In this document: positions 32,674 through 42,500 of the stretch, in pieces
Layout: each line of letters opens with the position of its first letter
Numbering within the stretch: position 1 is the first letter of the stretch
Source: Paenibacillus_E sp052115445
GTDB lineage: Bacteria > Bacillota > Bacilli > Paenibacillales > NBRC-103111
DNA length: 64,000 nt
Assembly: GCF_052115445.1 (NCBI RefSeq)
Contig: NZ_JBFRGR010000028.1
Location: forward strand, 1 to 64,000
Direction of reading: 5' to 3'
Notes under the pieces: model-generated
Database searches by the model: none
Told to the model about the DNA's origin: nothing
Seen by the model: the letters and a program-made list of their open reading frames with translations, nothing else
Made by a program: the position numbers and the translations under genes

Positions 32674-33225
32674 GTGAAAAAACCAGCTTCTGAGATTATT
32701 CGTAAAGCTGCATTGAAAATACTGGTAAAATTTCCAAAAGGGCTAAGCTTGGCTGATTTAAAATTTAAAACAGAGGAAGAATTAAAAGCATCAATTCCAC
32801 CAGATGGTCAAGGGCACGGGAAATATAGATCATCGTTATGGGATCTAGAAAAGCGATATCCTGAATTTATTATTAAAGATAATAGTGGAAGGGCTGCGAA
32901 ATTTGTACCTACCGACAAACTACAAGAGGAAGCAGTCAACATTAAAGTACCTGTATATGCTCCTACAGCAAGGGAGGTTTTTGAAGAAGAGAAGCGGGCA
33001 AGTAGAAGTACTCCATATATGGATTACTTAGCATTTAAATCCAAGGTAATGGAGGTAATAGATCTCGTGGAGCGGTTAGAGCTTGGTCATTTTAATATTA
33101 GAGCTATTGGAGGCACAAATGACCTAGAGGAAATAAAAAACATTACAAAAGCAATGATTTACCTTGAGGGCCTTAGTAATTTGAAGTACACTATGCAGCA
33201 TGTTCATAAGGATAAATGGTATTAA
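32674..33225 (+). CDS. Unknown protein, partner of the caspase-like gene
   Basis: A 183-residue protein I do not recognise. GTG 32674 is preferred because TGGAG is about eight bases upstream; ATG 32656 lacks a site. Residues 1-85 (ASEIIRKAALKILVKFPKG, then LADLKFKTEEEL, then YRSSLWDLEKRYPEF) look like a compact helical, possibly winged-helix domain. The middle is charged. The C-terminal 65 residues are predicted helical (MDYLAFKSKVMEVIDLVERL). It is followed by a hairpin and then the caspase-like gene, and its promoter carries an inverted repeat, so an autoregulator or sensor role is plausible but inferred. Confidence 0.65.
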   Translation: MKKPASEIIRKAALKILVKFPKGLSLADLKFKTEEELKASIPPDGQGHGKYRSSLWDLEKRYPEFIIKDNSGRAAKFVPTDKLQEEAVNIKVPVYAPTAREVFEEEKRASRSTPYMDYLAFKSKVMEVIDLVERLELGHFNIRAIGGTNDLEEIKNITKAMIYLEGLSNLKYTMQHVHKDKWY

Positions 33226-33255
33226 AATAATCGTGATTCGAAAACGATTATTTTT
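33226..33255 (+). terminator. Attenuator-like hairpin between the two island genes
   Basis: Stem aataatcg (33226-33233) / cgattatt (33245-33252) running into a T-run, immediately after the first stop codon. It would lower expression of the protease relative to the upstream gene. Confidence 0.6.
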
Positions 33256-33276
33256 ATAAGGAGATTATAACAGTAT

Positions 33277-34857
33277 ATGAGATATGCAGTTGTCATAGGT
33301 GTTGAAGCATATAAACATAGCAATATTAATTCCGTTGCATTTGCTACAAATGATGCGATTTCTTTTCAACAAGCAATGCAGCAGAATGGATGCGAAGAAA
33401 AAAATATTCATTTATTGGTCAATGAACAAGCCACAACTTCCTTTATAATGTCGACACTACAACGATTAGTTTATGAAGTAGAAGAGAATGATGAATTGAT
33501 TTTCTTTTTTGCAGGCCATGGTGAAATTTGCTCCGGGCAACAATTTCTGATTACTTATGATACTGCATATTCAAATATTACAAATACGGCTTTAGCACTT
33601 GATGAATTATTCGTTCAAATTCGAAACTTCAAAAGAGTAACAATATTTCTAGATAGTTGCCACAGCGGAATGCCAATAAGTTCACTTCAGCGAGGTAAGG
33701 AAACTGTAAAACGTGATCCATTCGAATTATTAAAAGATTTAGAATATCAAGTTGCTTTTGCTTCTTGTAAAAATGGAGAGAAGTCATACGGAAGCGATAT
33801 TTTATCACATGGGACATGGACTTATCATGTTGTACAAGCTCTTACAGGGAATGCTCCTTCTACAATATACAGGGCTAATGGCGAACTAACTTCATCCTCT
33901 CTGCAAGAATATTTATATGAAAATGTACCTTATTTTGTAAAAAAAGAACACGGTGAAGATAAATCTCAAACACCTTGGTTTTTCGGTGGTTTAACTAGAG
34001 AGTTCTTGGTAAGACAGTCAGCTGAGGCCTTAACCAAAGCTTCGCAATCTAAAGTAAAGAAAAAAGTAGCTAAACACACAAATACCAGTAAAGTCAAGGT
34101 ACCTACACTATCAGAATCAATGACAGTAGCACCAGTTGTATTCAAAGATGATGCAAATATAAACTTAAATATACAATATTTTTATAGTTTGAAGAGAGGT
34201 TTTGTTAAAAATTTATCCGGATATAGAGGGGGACGAGGAGGACATAATGAACCTACTACTCACAGTAAATCATCTAAAGATTTTTTGGTTAGAATAGCTA
34301 AAAATGATATTGAAGAAGAAATCCAGGATTATTTAAAGCAGATACAAGAAGTGGATATCTATAGAGCCTCTCAAATTTCTGTTGAGCTAACAACTGAATG
34401 GGGAAATATTGATTGTAATGAAGATTTTTATATACAAGTACTTGTGGAACAAGATGAAATTAATCCCAAAAAATATATCATGAAAAATGAGCTTGTTATC
34501 CATTATGGTAAGATCAAAGAATTCCGGGAGGTCTTAACGAGTTTGTCATTTAGTATTTTTGATAGAGTTGTTTATGCAGTCCCATATAAAAATAATATAC
34601 GTGAAACACTTCTTTTTTTAGAACAAGAGGCAGCAGTAAATGACAATGTAATTTACTATTATACTCCTGGTAGTAATAACATTGAAATAACACTGGAAGG
34701 ATTAGGTGGAAAGCTTATTCTAAGCGAAAGTTCAAATAACATAGAATTCTATTCCAACAAATCTAAACTTAATGATGTATACGGTGAGTTGCAAATTTTC
34801 TTAAGTTCAATACAAAACGCCAAAGTAAAATCTCTTGTTACAGGAACTTGGAAATGA
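33277..34857 (+). CDS. Caspase-like (C14 family) protease with unknown C-terminal region
   Basis: A 526-residue cytoplasmic protein. Residues 1-250 form a caspase fold: RYAVVIGVEAYKH start, catalytic His81 in FFFAGHGE, catalytic Cys128 in FLDSCHSG, and a p10-like VAFASCKNGEKSYG with a later SHGTWTYHVVQAL. A Lys-rich linker (SKVKKKVAKHTNTSKVKV) leads to a C-terminal region (about 285-526) that I cannot assign, beta-rich toward the end. Prokaryotic caspase-like proteases often act as effectors in conflict or cell-death systems; that role here is inference. AAGGAGA lies 12 bases before the ATG. The gene is AT-rich compared with the backbone. Confidence 0.85.
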   Translation: MRYAVVIGVEAYKHSNINSVAFATNDAISFQQAMQQNGCEEKNIHLLVNEQATTSFIMSTLQRLVYEVEENDELIFFFAGHGEICSGQQFLITYDTAYSNITNTALALDELFVQIRNFKRVTIFLDSCHSGMPISSLQRGKETVKRDPFELLKDLEYQVAFASCKNGEKSYGSDILSHGTWTYHVVQALTGNAPSTIYRANGELTSSSLQEYLYENVPYFVKKEHGEDKSQTPWFFGGLTREFLVRQSAEALTKASQSKVKKKVAKHTNTSKVKVPTLSESMTVAPVVFKDDANINLNIQYFYSLKRGFVKNLSGYRGGRGGHNEPTTHSKSSKDFLVRIAKNDIEEEIQDYLKQIQEVDIYRASQISVELTTEWGNIDCNEDFYIQVLVEQDEINPKKYIMKNELVIHYGKIKEFREVLTSLSFSIFDRVVYAVPYKNNIRETLLFLEQEAAVNDNVIYYYTPGSNNIEITLEGLGGKLILSESSNNIEFYSNKSKLNDVYGELQIFLSSIQNAKVKSLVTGTWK

Positions 34858-35183
34858 TGATTTAAAAATTGGGAATATCTTATAGAAATAACCACGCGAT
34901 GTTTTCTCGCATACCCAGAGTCAATGGGATACTTTGTCCGGTAGCATAGGTATTGGGTCCCTTTTGTTCAGTTATCAGAGAATTGTGGATTTGCTGATCC
35001 TCAGCTCACTTCCGTAAAGACACTCATTCGGGTGTCTTTGTTTTTATGGTGATCGGAGCCTTGAGCAGCTTTTCCCACGAATTCAACCTGTAGCCTCACG
35101 AGCAAAAAATAAAGGATTCACCTCACTTTTTGTCGAAATTTCTTATAAGGAAATGCTTGCAATAAGTAAGGAGACCAAGGTCG
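34858..35183. other. Intergenic region after the island
   Basis: Contains the terminator at 35016-35045 and no recognisable gene. The base composition returns from AT-rich to the backbone level around 35000, which marks the island's right side. AAGGAG precedes the response regulator. Confidence 0.4.
35016..35045 (+). terminator. Terminator downstream of the caspase-like gene
   Basis: Stem aaagacac / gtgtcttt followed by gTTTTT. Confidence 0.75.
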
Positions 35184-36329
35184 ATGATTCGTGTAATGCT
35201 CATTGATGATGAAGAAGATGCGCTGGATTTATTGGAAATTTTGCTTGGACAAATAGGAAATATCCATATAGTAGGAACGTATATGAATCCGATTCAAGCG
35301 ATTGAAGCGTTAGCTAACTCTCCTGTGGATGCAGTGTTTCTGGATAATCAAATGCCGGGAATGAAGGGCACTGAAGTTGCCAGAAAAATAAGAAGCAGGT
35401 TACCTCGCATGCCGATCGTTTTCACCACGGCCTATGCGGAATATGCGGTCGAGGCATTTGAAATTCAATCGACGGATTATCTGCTGAAGCCTTTTACGAT
35501 AGACAGATTGCAGAATACGGTTGCGCGGATTAAACAATCTTTATCCGAGTCCGTCATTCAGGTGCGCCAGAGCGGAAGCATGGCCCCGACCGTCAACTGC
35601 CTAGGAGGCTTCCATATCGGGTTGCCGAGTGACGAGAACAAGGTGCTGACATGGAAAACGAAGAAGGAAAAGGAGCTTTGCGCGTTTCTGATCCATTATG
35701 CAGGAAAGTCTGTGAATACCGCTTCGATCATTGAGGCGTTATGGCTAGGGTACGATTTGAACAAGGCGAAAACGTATTTATATACATGTCTGTCCTATTT
35801 AAGGAGAAGTTTGGCGGAACATCAGATTCCAATCCATATACGCAAAGCGGATCAAGGATTCGTCGCTGTTGTGGATGGGATCACGGTCGATGTAACCGAA
35901 TTTGAGCAGTTACTTAGCAACACATGGGCCGAAGCGGAGATGGATGAACGGTCATATGACAAAATGAACCAGATGTACACAGGCGAGTATATGGAAGCTT
36001 GCGATTTCAGTTGGGCTACCGCCAAACAGTTGGAGATCAAAGCCACGTATGTTCGTGTGCTGCGTAAATGGTACGGGTATTTTCAAAGTCAGGGTAATCG
36101 TACGCTAGCGGTGGACAGTATGCAAAAAATACTGTCACTTGCCCCTGATTCCGAGATCGACGGACGTGAGTTGATCAAGCTGCATCTGAAGATGGGCAAT
36201 CGAAATGAAGCGTATCGTATCTGTTTGCAATTGGAACAATCGGTGCGCCTTCAATTGGGAGCTGAGCTGGAGGAAGAGACATTGCGGCTGGTCCAACAAA
36301 TGAAAGACATGATGGAGCAAGCTCGATGA
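35184..36329 (+). CDS. Response regulator with SARP-like DNA-binding and BTAD domains
   Basis: A 381-residue two-component regulator. The receiver domain (1-120) has Asp54 as phosphoacceptor (VFLDNQMPG), acidic residues in LIDDEEDA and the conserved Lys in LLKPF. Residues about 130-235 form an OmpR/SARP-type winged helix (LGGFHIGL, TWKTKKEKELCAFLIHYAGK, KTYLYTCLSYLRRSLA). The rest is a bacterial transcriptional activation (BTAD) helical domain (YTGEYMEACDFSWA, LAPDSEIDGRELI). Its stop overlaps the sensor kinase start by four bases, so the two form an operon. An 11-bp-spaced heptad repeat before the following surface-protein gene is its likely target. Confidence 0.88.
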   Translation: MIRVMLIDDEEDALDLLEILLGQIGNIHIVGTYMNPIQAIEALANSPVDAVFLDNQMPGMKGTEVARKIRSRLPRMPIVFTTAYAEYAVEAFEIQSTDYLLKPFTIDRLQNTVARIKQSLSESVIQVRQSGSMAPTVNCLGGFHIGLPSDENKVLTWKTKKEKELCAFLIHYAGKSVNTASIIEALWLGYDLNKAKTYLYTCLSYLRRSLAEHQIPIHIRKADQGFVAVVDGITVDVTEFEQLLSNTWAEAEMDERSYDKMNQMYTGEYMEACDFSWATAKQLEIKATYVRVLRKWYGYFQSQGNRTLAVDSMQKILSLAPDSEIDGRELIKLHLKMGNRNEAYRICLQLEQSVRLQLGAELEEETLRLVQQMKDMMEQAR

Positions 36330-39300
36330 GAAAAAAAGTTGCGGCAGCGCTTATCACTTTAACTCTGTTGATTGCAACCTATGGGCTGTTGTGGGCTTAC
36401 TTCTCTACTCATATAAATCCAATGCCTGTAGCGGTAAAAGGGGTCATGGACTTATCCGCTTGGAAGTTTGAGGAGGAAGGAGTCGTTCGGCTGGATGGGC
36501 AGTGGGAGCTTTATCCAGATCAACTATTCACCAGTCAGCCTTCTCCATCTTCTGCCATTGCAGGGGGATTAACACCTGAGATGATTCAGGTTCCTGGATC
36601 ATGGTCAAAAAAGATGGGTACGCTTGGCATGGCGACTTATCGATTACAGATTCGGATCGACGATGCAAGCGTGGTGTATGGATTGAAAACAGCGTCTATT
36701 CTGATCTCGAATCGGCTCATCGTCAATGGCCAAATCGTTGGAACAAGCGGCAATCCGGCCGAGAGGCAGCAGTACAAAGCGCTTAATAAACCGTATGTCA
36801 GCTACTTCACGTTGCAGCCNGGCTGGAATGACATTCTGGTTCAGGTAGCTAATTATGAATTTCGTGTAAGCAGCGGGATCGGTGAATCTCTTCTCTTGGG
36901 CAAGGCTGAGCAAATCACCGGGATTCGTGATCGTGCGACAGCTCATGATTGGATCGTATTAACCGCCTTCTTGATCATGGGATTATATTTTATTGGATTA
37001 TTTTCCCAGCGTAGGGATGATTTATCACTTGTGGTACTTGGCATCGTTTGTGTATGCATTGCTGCATTTACAAGCGTCAGCGGCGAGAGAGTATTATTTG
37101 ATACGGTCGGCCCGATTCCGTTCTGGCTGTATTTCCGAATCCAGATGGTTTTGACAGTTGGCGTAGGTGTTGGATTTTTCCTTTATGTATATACCGCTTT
37201 TCGGCCTTACTGTTATAAATGGCTCACTCGAGGCGGGCTGGCTGTGGGGGGGATACTTGCGGTGCTGCATGTCGGCTTCGCCTCCGAGCTTACAACAGGG
37301 CCGTTTCGTCAATTAACGTCGTTTTACGTGACTTTCTCGTTGTTGTATGCAACGTATGTATTCGTTTATACGGCTCTGCACCGAGTAGCGGGAAGCGGGT
37401 ATTTGGCTGTGGCCGCTATGGCTTTGAATGTGCTGGTGCTGAACCAGAATGTGAACGTGTACTTCGGCGTGCCGATCTATTCGCTTGCGCCGGTTGAACC
37501 TTTTCTTGTTCTGCTGATGCTTGCGTTACTGATGTCGCTCCGGTTTTCTAACGCTTTCCGTAAAATCGAAGAGCTGTCCGGGCAATTGCTGCAAGCCGAC
37601 AAGTTAAAGGATGATTTTCTAGCTCGAACCTCGCATGAATTCAAGACGCCGCTTCACGGTGTGATGAATATTTCTCGGTCCATGCTGGACGATACTGCAC
37701 ATCCGCCAACTGCGGAACAACGGGAAAAGCTTCAGTTGATTACCGACATTACGAGGAAGCTTTCGCAGCTCGTATACGATATTTTAGACTTATCCAAGCT
37801 GAAACTAGGTGAACTGAGAATCGTTCCGGCGTCAATCGATGTTCGTTCGGTCGCGGAGGTGCAAGTGCGCTTCTATTCCTATTTGTGCACGGAAAACCAT
37901 ATTCAACTGGTGAACCATGTGCCTGCGCAGTTGCCTTCCGCTTTGGCCGATGAAATACGTCTGAGTCAAGTTATCGGGAATTTGCTGGATAATGCGATCA
38001 AGCATACGGCGAACGGAAGGATTGTCATTACCGGCAGAGAGCTTGGAGGCAGACTTGAAATCGCGGTACACGACACAGGAAAAGGTATCGAGCCCCAGGA
38101 GATTCCCTTCATTTTTGAACCGTTTAAATCACTCGAGGGAGATCAGCACCGTGGTTTTGGATTAGGGCTGCCGATTGCGAAACAACTAGTTGAACTGCAA
38201 GGAGGTACGCTTTCGGCTACTTCCACGCCTGGAGTTGGTTCGACCTTTACATTCACGCTTCCGATCGCCGATGAGCAAAGTGAAGCCATATTGTCTTTGT
38301 CCAATTTAAGTCCACAGTTCATACCCAAGGAAGCCGAATATTCCTTCGCTACGCCTTATCATACGAATCAGAGCGGCAAGCATACGGTTCTGATCGTTGA
38401 CGATCAGTTTGTTAACTTAAAAGTCTTATTGGACGCGCTTCAAGCCCTCGACTATCGCGTGATCGCGGTCAAGAACGGGTATGAGGCGCTGGAGCAGCTC
38501 GATCAAACGGGCAGGATCGATCTTGTCATTCTCGATTTGATGATGCCAGGGATGTCAGGCTATGAAGTGTGTCAAGAGATTCGCAAACGATACTCGTTGC
38601 TGGAGCTGCCCGTTCTGATGGTGACGGCGGCGATTCAACCCCAGGATAAGGTGGCAGCACTCCAAGCAGGGGCGAATGACTACTTGTCGAAACCGTTCGA
38701 TCTGGAAGAGCTTAAGGCAAGAATCGGCAGCTTGCTCGCGATGAAGGAATCTCTAGGCCGAGCGATTCATATGGAAGTGGCATTTTTGCAATCACAGATC
38801 AAACCTCATTTCTTGTATAACGTACTGAATAGTATTGTGGCATCAAGCTATAAGGATGTGGAACGAGCGAGAAAGATGATTGCCGATCTAGCCGATTATT
38901 TGCGAGGAAGCTTTCGGTTTAGCAATGCGGAGGAGCGCATCGGGTTTGCAGAAGAATTCAGTCTGATTCGAACGTATGTAGAAATTGAGCGTGCCCGATT
39001 CAAAGATCGTATTCGCTTCGAATATGATATTGCAGAAGCTGCCTATGGTTTGCGTATGCCGCCGCTTTTGATGCAGCCGCTGGTCGAAAATGCGATTCGT
39101 CACGGGATCGGTGATCGCATTGAAGGCGGTACGGTAACATTGACAGCGGAAGAGTCGGATGGGAAGTGGCGATTTGTCGTAGCCGACGACGGCGTAGGGA
39201 TCGCGCCTGAACGTTTGAAGACGCTGCTAGAAAGGCCCGATGCGGACGAGTCGCAGGGGGTAGGCCTACGTAATATTAACAAGCGGTTGAAATATGAATA

Positions 39301-39370
39301 TGGAATTTCACTGGAACTGGAAAGCGAACTAGGACGCGGTACGAAAATCACCATATGCATCCCTGCTTAG
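36326..39370 (+). CDS. Hybrid sensor histidine kinase with two kinase modules
   Basis: A 1014-residue membrane sensor. After an N-terminal anchor (ITLTLLIATYGLLW), residues about 45-190 form an extracellular jelly-roll-like sensor (7TMR-DISM type), then seven hydrophobic segments (200-420). The first kinase module has His437 (SHEFKTPLHG) and a GHKL ATPase domain ending near 650. A receiver domain follows with Asp737 (VILDLMMPGMSG). A second, LytS-type module then has His828 (QIKPHFLYNV) and another ATPase domain (PLVENAIRHGIG, DDGVGIAPERL, GVGLRNINKRL). The N at 36820 is a third codon base in ccn, still Pro. It overlaps the response regulator. Confidence 0.88.
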   Translation: MRKKVAAALITLTLLIATYGLLWAYFSTHINPMPVAVKGVMDLSAWKFEEEGVVRLDGQWELYPDQLFTSQPSPSSAIAGGLTPEMIQVPGSWSKKMGTLGMATYRLQIRIDDASVVYGLKTASILISNRLIVNGQIVGTSGNPAERQQYKALNKPYVSYFTLQXGWNDILVQVANYEFRVSSGIGESLLLGKAEQITGIRDRATAHDWIVLTAFLIMGLYFIGLFSQRRDDLSLVVLGIVCVCIAAFTSVSGERVLFDTVGPIPFWLYFRIQMVLTVGVGVGFFLYVYTAFRPYCYKWLTRGGLAVGGILAVLHVGFASELTTGPFRQLTSFYVTFSLLYATYVFVYTALHRVAGSGYLAVAAMALNVLVLNQNVNVYFGVPIYSLAPVEPFLVLLMLALLMSLRFSNAFRKIEELSGQLLQADKLKDDFLARTSHEFKTPLHGVMNISRSMLDDTAHPPTAEQREKLQLITDITRKLSQLVYDILDLSKLKLGELRIVPASIDVRSVAEVQVRFYSYLCTENHIQLVNHVPAQLPSALADEIRLSQVIGNLLDNAIKHTANGRIVITGRELGGRLEIAVHDTGKGIEPQEIPFIFEPFKSLEGDQHRGFGLGLPIAKQLVELQGGTLSATSTPGVGSTFTFTLPIADEQSEAILSLSNLSPQFIPKEAEYSFATPYHTNQSGKHTVLIVDDQFVNLKVLLDALQALDYRVIAVKNGYEALEQLDQTGRIDLVILDLMMPGMSGYEVCQEIRKRYSLLELPVLMVTAAIQPQDKVAALQAGANDYLSKPFDLEELKARIGSLLAMKESLGRAIHMEVAFLQSQIKPHFLYNVLNSIVASSYKDVERARKMIADLADYLRGSFRFSNAEERIGFAEEFSLIRTYVEIERARFKDRIRFEYDIAEAAYGLRMPPLLMQPLVENAIRHGIGDRIEGGTVTLTAEESDGKWRFVVADDGVGIAPERLKTLLERPDADESQGVGLRNINKRLKYEYGISLELESELGRGTKITICIPA

Positions 39371-39401
39371 TCGGTTTAACTGAACTATGCGGATTCACCT
39401 G

Positions 39402-39443
39402 ACAGGTTCTCATCGATTTAAGGATGGGGCCTGTTTTATTTTT
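39402..39443 (+). terminator. Terminator after the histidine kinase gene
   Basis: Imperfect stem acaggttctcatc / gatggggcctgt with G-T pairs, then TTTTATTTTT. Confidence 0.6.
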
Positions 39444-39459
39444 GGAGAAATTGTCGGTT

Positions 39460-39477
39460 TTTAAGGTTTCTTTAAGG
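39460..39477 (+). promoter_or_regulatory. Heptad direct repeat, likely SARP-type operator
   Basis: TTTAAGG at 39460-39466 and again at 39471-39477, i.e. an 11-bp period. A possible -10 (TATGCT, 39488-39493) starts ten bases after the second repeat. SARP activators bind such heptads close to the -10, and a SARP-like regulator is encoded just upstream. Confidence 0.5.
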
Positions 39478-39549
39478 TGTCGTCAGATATGCTCTACTCA
39501 AATAAGCGTGACTTGAGGAAGAACGACGATCAAGAAAGGAAGATGCACA

Positions 39550-42500
39550 TTGATCCCGAAAATAAGGCTAGGAATAAATAACAGACAGCGGAGAATCCGC
39601 AAAAGCGTGCACGTTTTACTTGCCATTATGCTGATGATTCCTCTATTATTCAGCGGAGGTGGCGCGGCTAACGCAGCAAACGGTTGGTCGATGATCGACG
39701 GCGGCGGGCCTAACGGCCTTAACGTGAATGCAGCCAATCGGGCGGAATCCCCTGCCATGGTCGTATGGAACGGCGAAGTTTATGTCACCTGGCAAGAAAA
39801 AGTCGTTCCGGGCGTAACCGCCGCTCAAATCAGAGTCAAGAAATATAACGGCACGGGCTGGACGAGCGTCGACGGCAACGGCCCGAACGGATTAAACATG
39901 AACTCGGGCAAAGAAGGAACGATGCCGACTTTGGCCGTATTTAACGGTTCTTTATATCTCGCATGGGTCGAAGCGGTTACATCGTCCTATGGTCAAATTC
40001 GGGTCAAGAAGTATAACGGCACAGGCTGGACAAGCGCCGAAGGGGAAAGCACGACGGGAATTAACGTGGATGCGGCAAAGGGCGCTAACTTTCCTACTTT
40101 GGTTGAATACAATAATGCTCTGTATGCTTCGTGGTCAGAACTGGGTAAAATTTACGTGAAGAGGTATAACGGCACGGAGTGGATGAGTGTCGACGGAGGT
40201 ACGAACGGATTAAATATAGATCCAGCCAAAGCAGCAGCTTTTCCTGCTTTGGCCGTATTGGGAAATGAATTAATCGCGGTTTGGTCCGAATTATCCGGGT
40301 CCATTTATCAGCTCCGGGCGAAAAAGTATGATGGCACAAGCTGGACGACGATCGACGGCGGAGCGACGGGATTAAATATAGCGACTGGAAAAAGTGCGTA
40401 CTACCCGACGTTAGCCGCGGTCGACGGCGTCTTGTACGCAGCTTGGCATGAACCGGCTGATTCGACGACGGACGATCAAATTCGGGTAAAGAAATACGAC
40501 GGTAACGCTTGGTCGAGTGTTGACGGCGGCGGGAAGTATGGGATCAACGTGAGTACCGCATTCCGAGCTAATTATGTGAAATTAGCAGTTGCTAATCATG
40601 ATTTATATGCGGTGTGGTCAGAACATTCCGGAATGGCAGGATCAACCCCTGTATTTAAAATTCGCGCGAAGATGTATAACGGAACGGTTTGGACGAGCGC
40701 CGAATACGGCTTAAATGGTTTTATCGTTGATAATACGAAAGCCGCTTTTAATCCTGCCATAACCGTACTGAACAATGGTTTATTCGTAGCATGGGAGGAA
40801 CAAAACAGTAGTGGTATGGAACAACTTCGGGTGGCTAACTTACCGGCTCCAGCTGTAAATAGCGTAGCCGTCACTCCAGGCACGGCAATCATCGCGCAAG
40901 GAGGAAGCAAGAATCTCACAGCTGCGGTAGATGCGGTGGGAGGAGCGGCGACGACGGTCACGTGGACGAGCAGCGACGCTAAGGTGGTGGTGGATAGCGC
41001 GGGGGAAGTAACCGTAGCGGCAGATGCCACGCCGGGGGATTATATGATCACAGCAACCTCGACGGTAAATAACAGCAAAACAGGAACAGCGACGATTACC
41101 GTCATACCTCCAACCATCAATAGCGTGCTCGTCAGCCCGATTAGAGCTACCGTCGTGCAAGGTGGAAGTAGGCAGTTCGCTGCAGTNGTAGACGCAGTGG
41201 GAGGATCAGCGACGACGGTCACTTGGACAAGCAGCGACGTTGCTGATAAGGTGACGGTGAGCAGCACGGGTAACGTAACCGTCGCGGCAGATGCCGTGCC
41301 GGGCGTTTATACGATCACGGCCACATCGACGGTGGATATTAGTAAAAAAGGGACAGCTCCGGTCACCGTCACGGCAACGCCGGCCATTAATAGCGTAACC
41401 GTCAGCCCGATTACCGCAAACGTGGTGCAAGGAGGAAGCAAGAATCTCACAGCTACGGTGGATGCGGTGGGAGGAGCAGCGACGACGGTCACGTGGACGA
41501 GCAGCGACGCTAAGGTGGTAGTGGACAGCGCGGGGAAAGTAACCGTAGCGACAGATGCCGCGCTGGGTGATTATACGATCACGGCCACTTCGACGGCGAA
41601 TAACAGTAAAAAGGGGACGGCGACAATCACTGTCACGACAGCGCCGGCCATCAACAGCGTAAGCGTGAGCCCGAGCACTGCAAGCGTGGTGCAAGGAGGA
41701 ACCGAGCAGCTCACCGCTACGGTAGATGCAGTGGGAGGAGCAGCGACGACGGTTACGTGGACGAGCAGTGACGCTAAAGTGGTAGTGGACAGCGCGGGGA
41801 AAGTAACCGTAGCTACTGGTGCGCCTCCAGGGAATTATACGATTACAGCGACCTCGACGTTCAATAACAGTAAAAAAGGGACAGCGACGATCACCGTCAC
41901 GGCCATACCTCCGGCTGTGAACAGCGTTACCGTCACTCCAAGCACGGCAAGCGTAGTGCAAGGAGGAAGCAAGCAGCTCACAGCTACGGTGGATGCGGTG
42001 GGTGGAGCGGCGACGACGGTCACTTGGACGAGCAGTGACGCTAAAGTGGTAGTGGACAGCGCGGGGGAAGTAACCGTAGCGGCAGACGCCACGCCTGGCG
42101 ATTATACAATCATGGCGACTTCGACGGTGAATAGCAGTAAAAAAGGAACCGCGACGATTACCGTCACGGCAGCACCAGCGATCAATAGCGTAACCGTTAG
42201 TCCGAGCACGGCAAGCGTGGTGCAAGGAGGAAGCAAGCAGCTCACAGCTACGGTGGATGCGGTGGGCGGAGCGGCGACGACGGTCACGTGGACGAGCAGC
42301 GACGCTAAGGTGGTGGTGGATAGCGCGGGGGAAGTAACCGTAGCGGCAGATGCCACGCCTGGCGATTATACAATCACGGCGACTTCGACGGTGAATAGCA
42401 GCAAAAAAGGGACAGCGACGATAACTGTGACGGCAGCACCAGCGATCAATAGCGTAACCGTAAGTCCGAGCACGGGAAGCGTGGTGCAAGGAGGAAGCAA

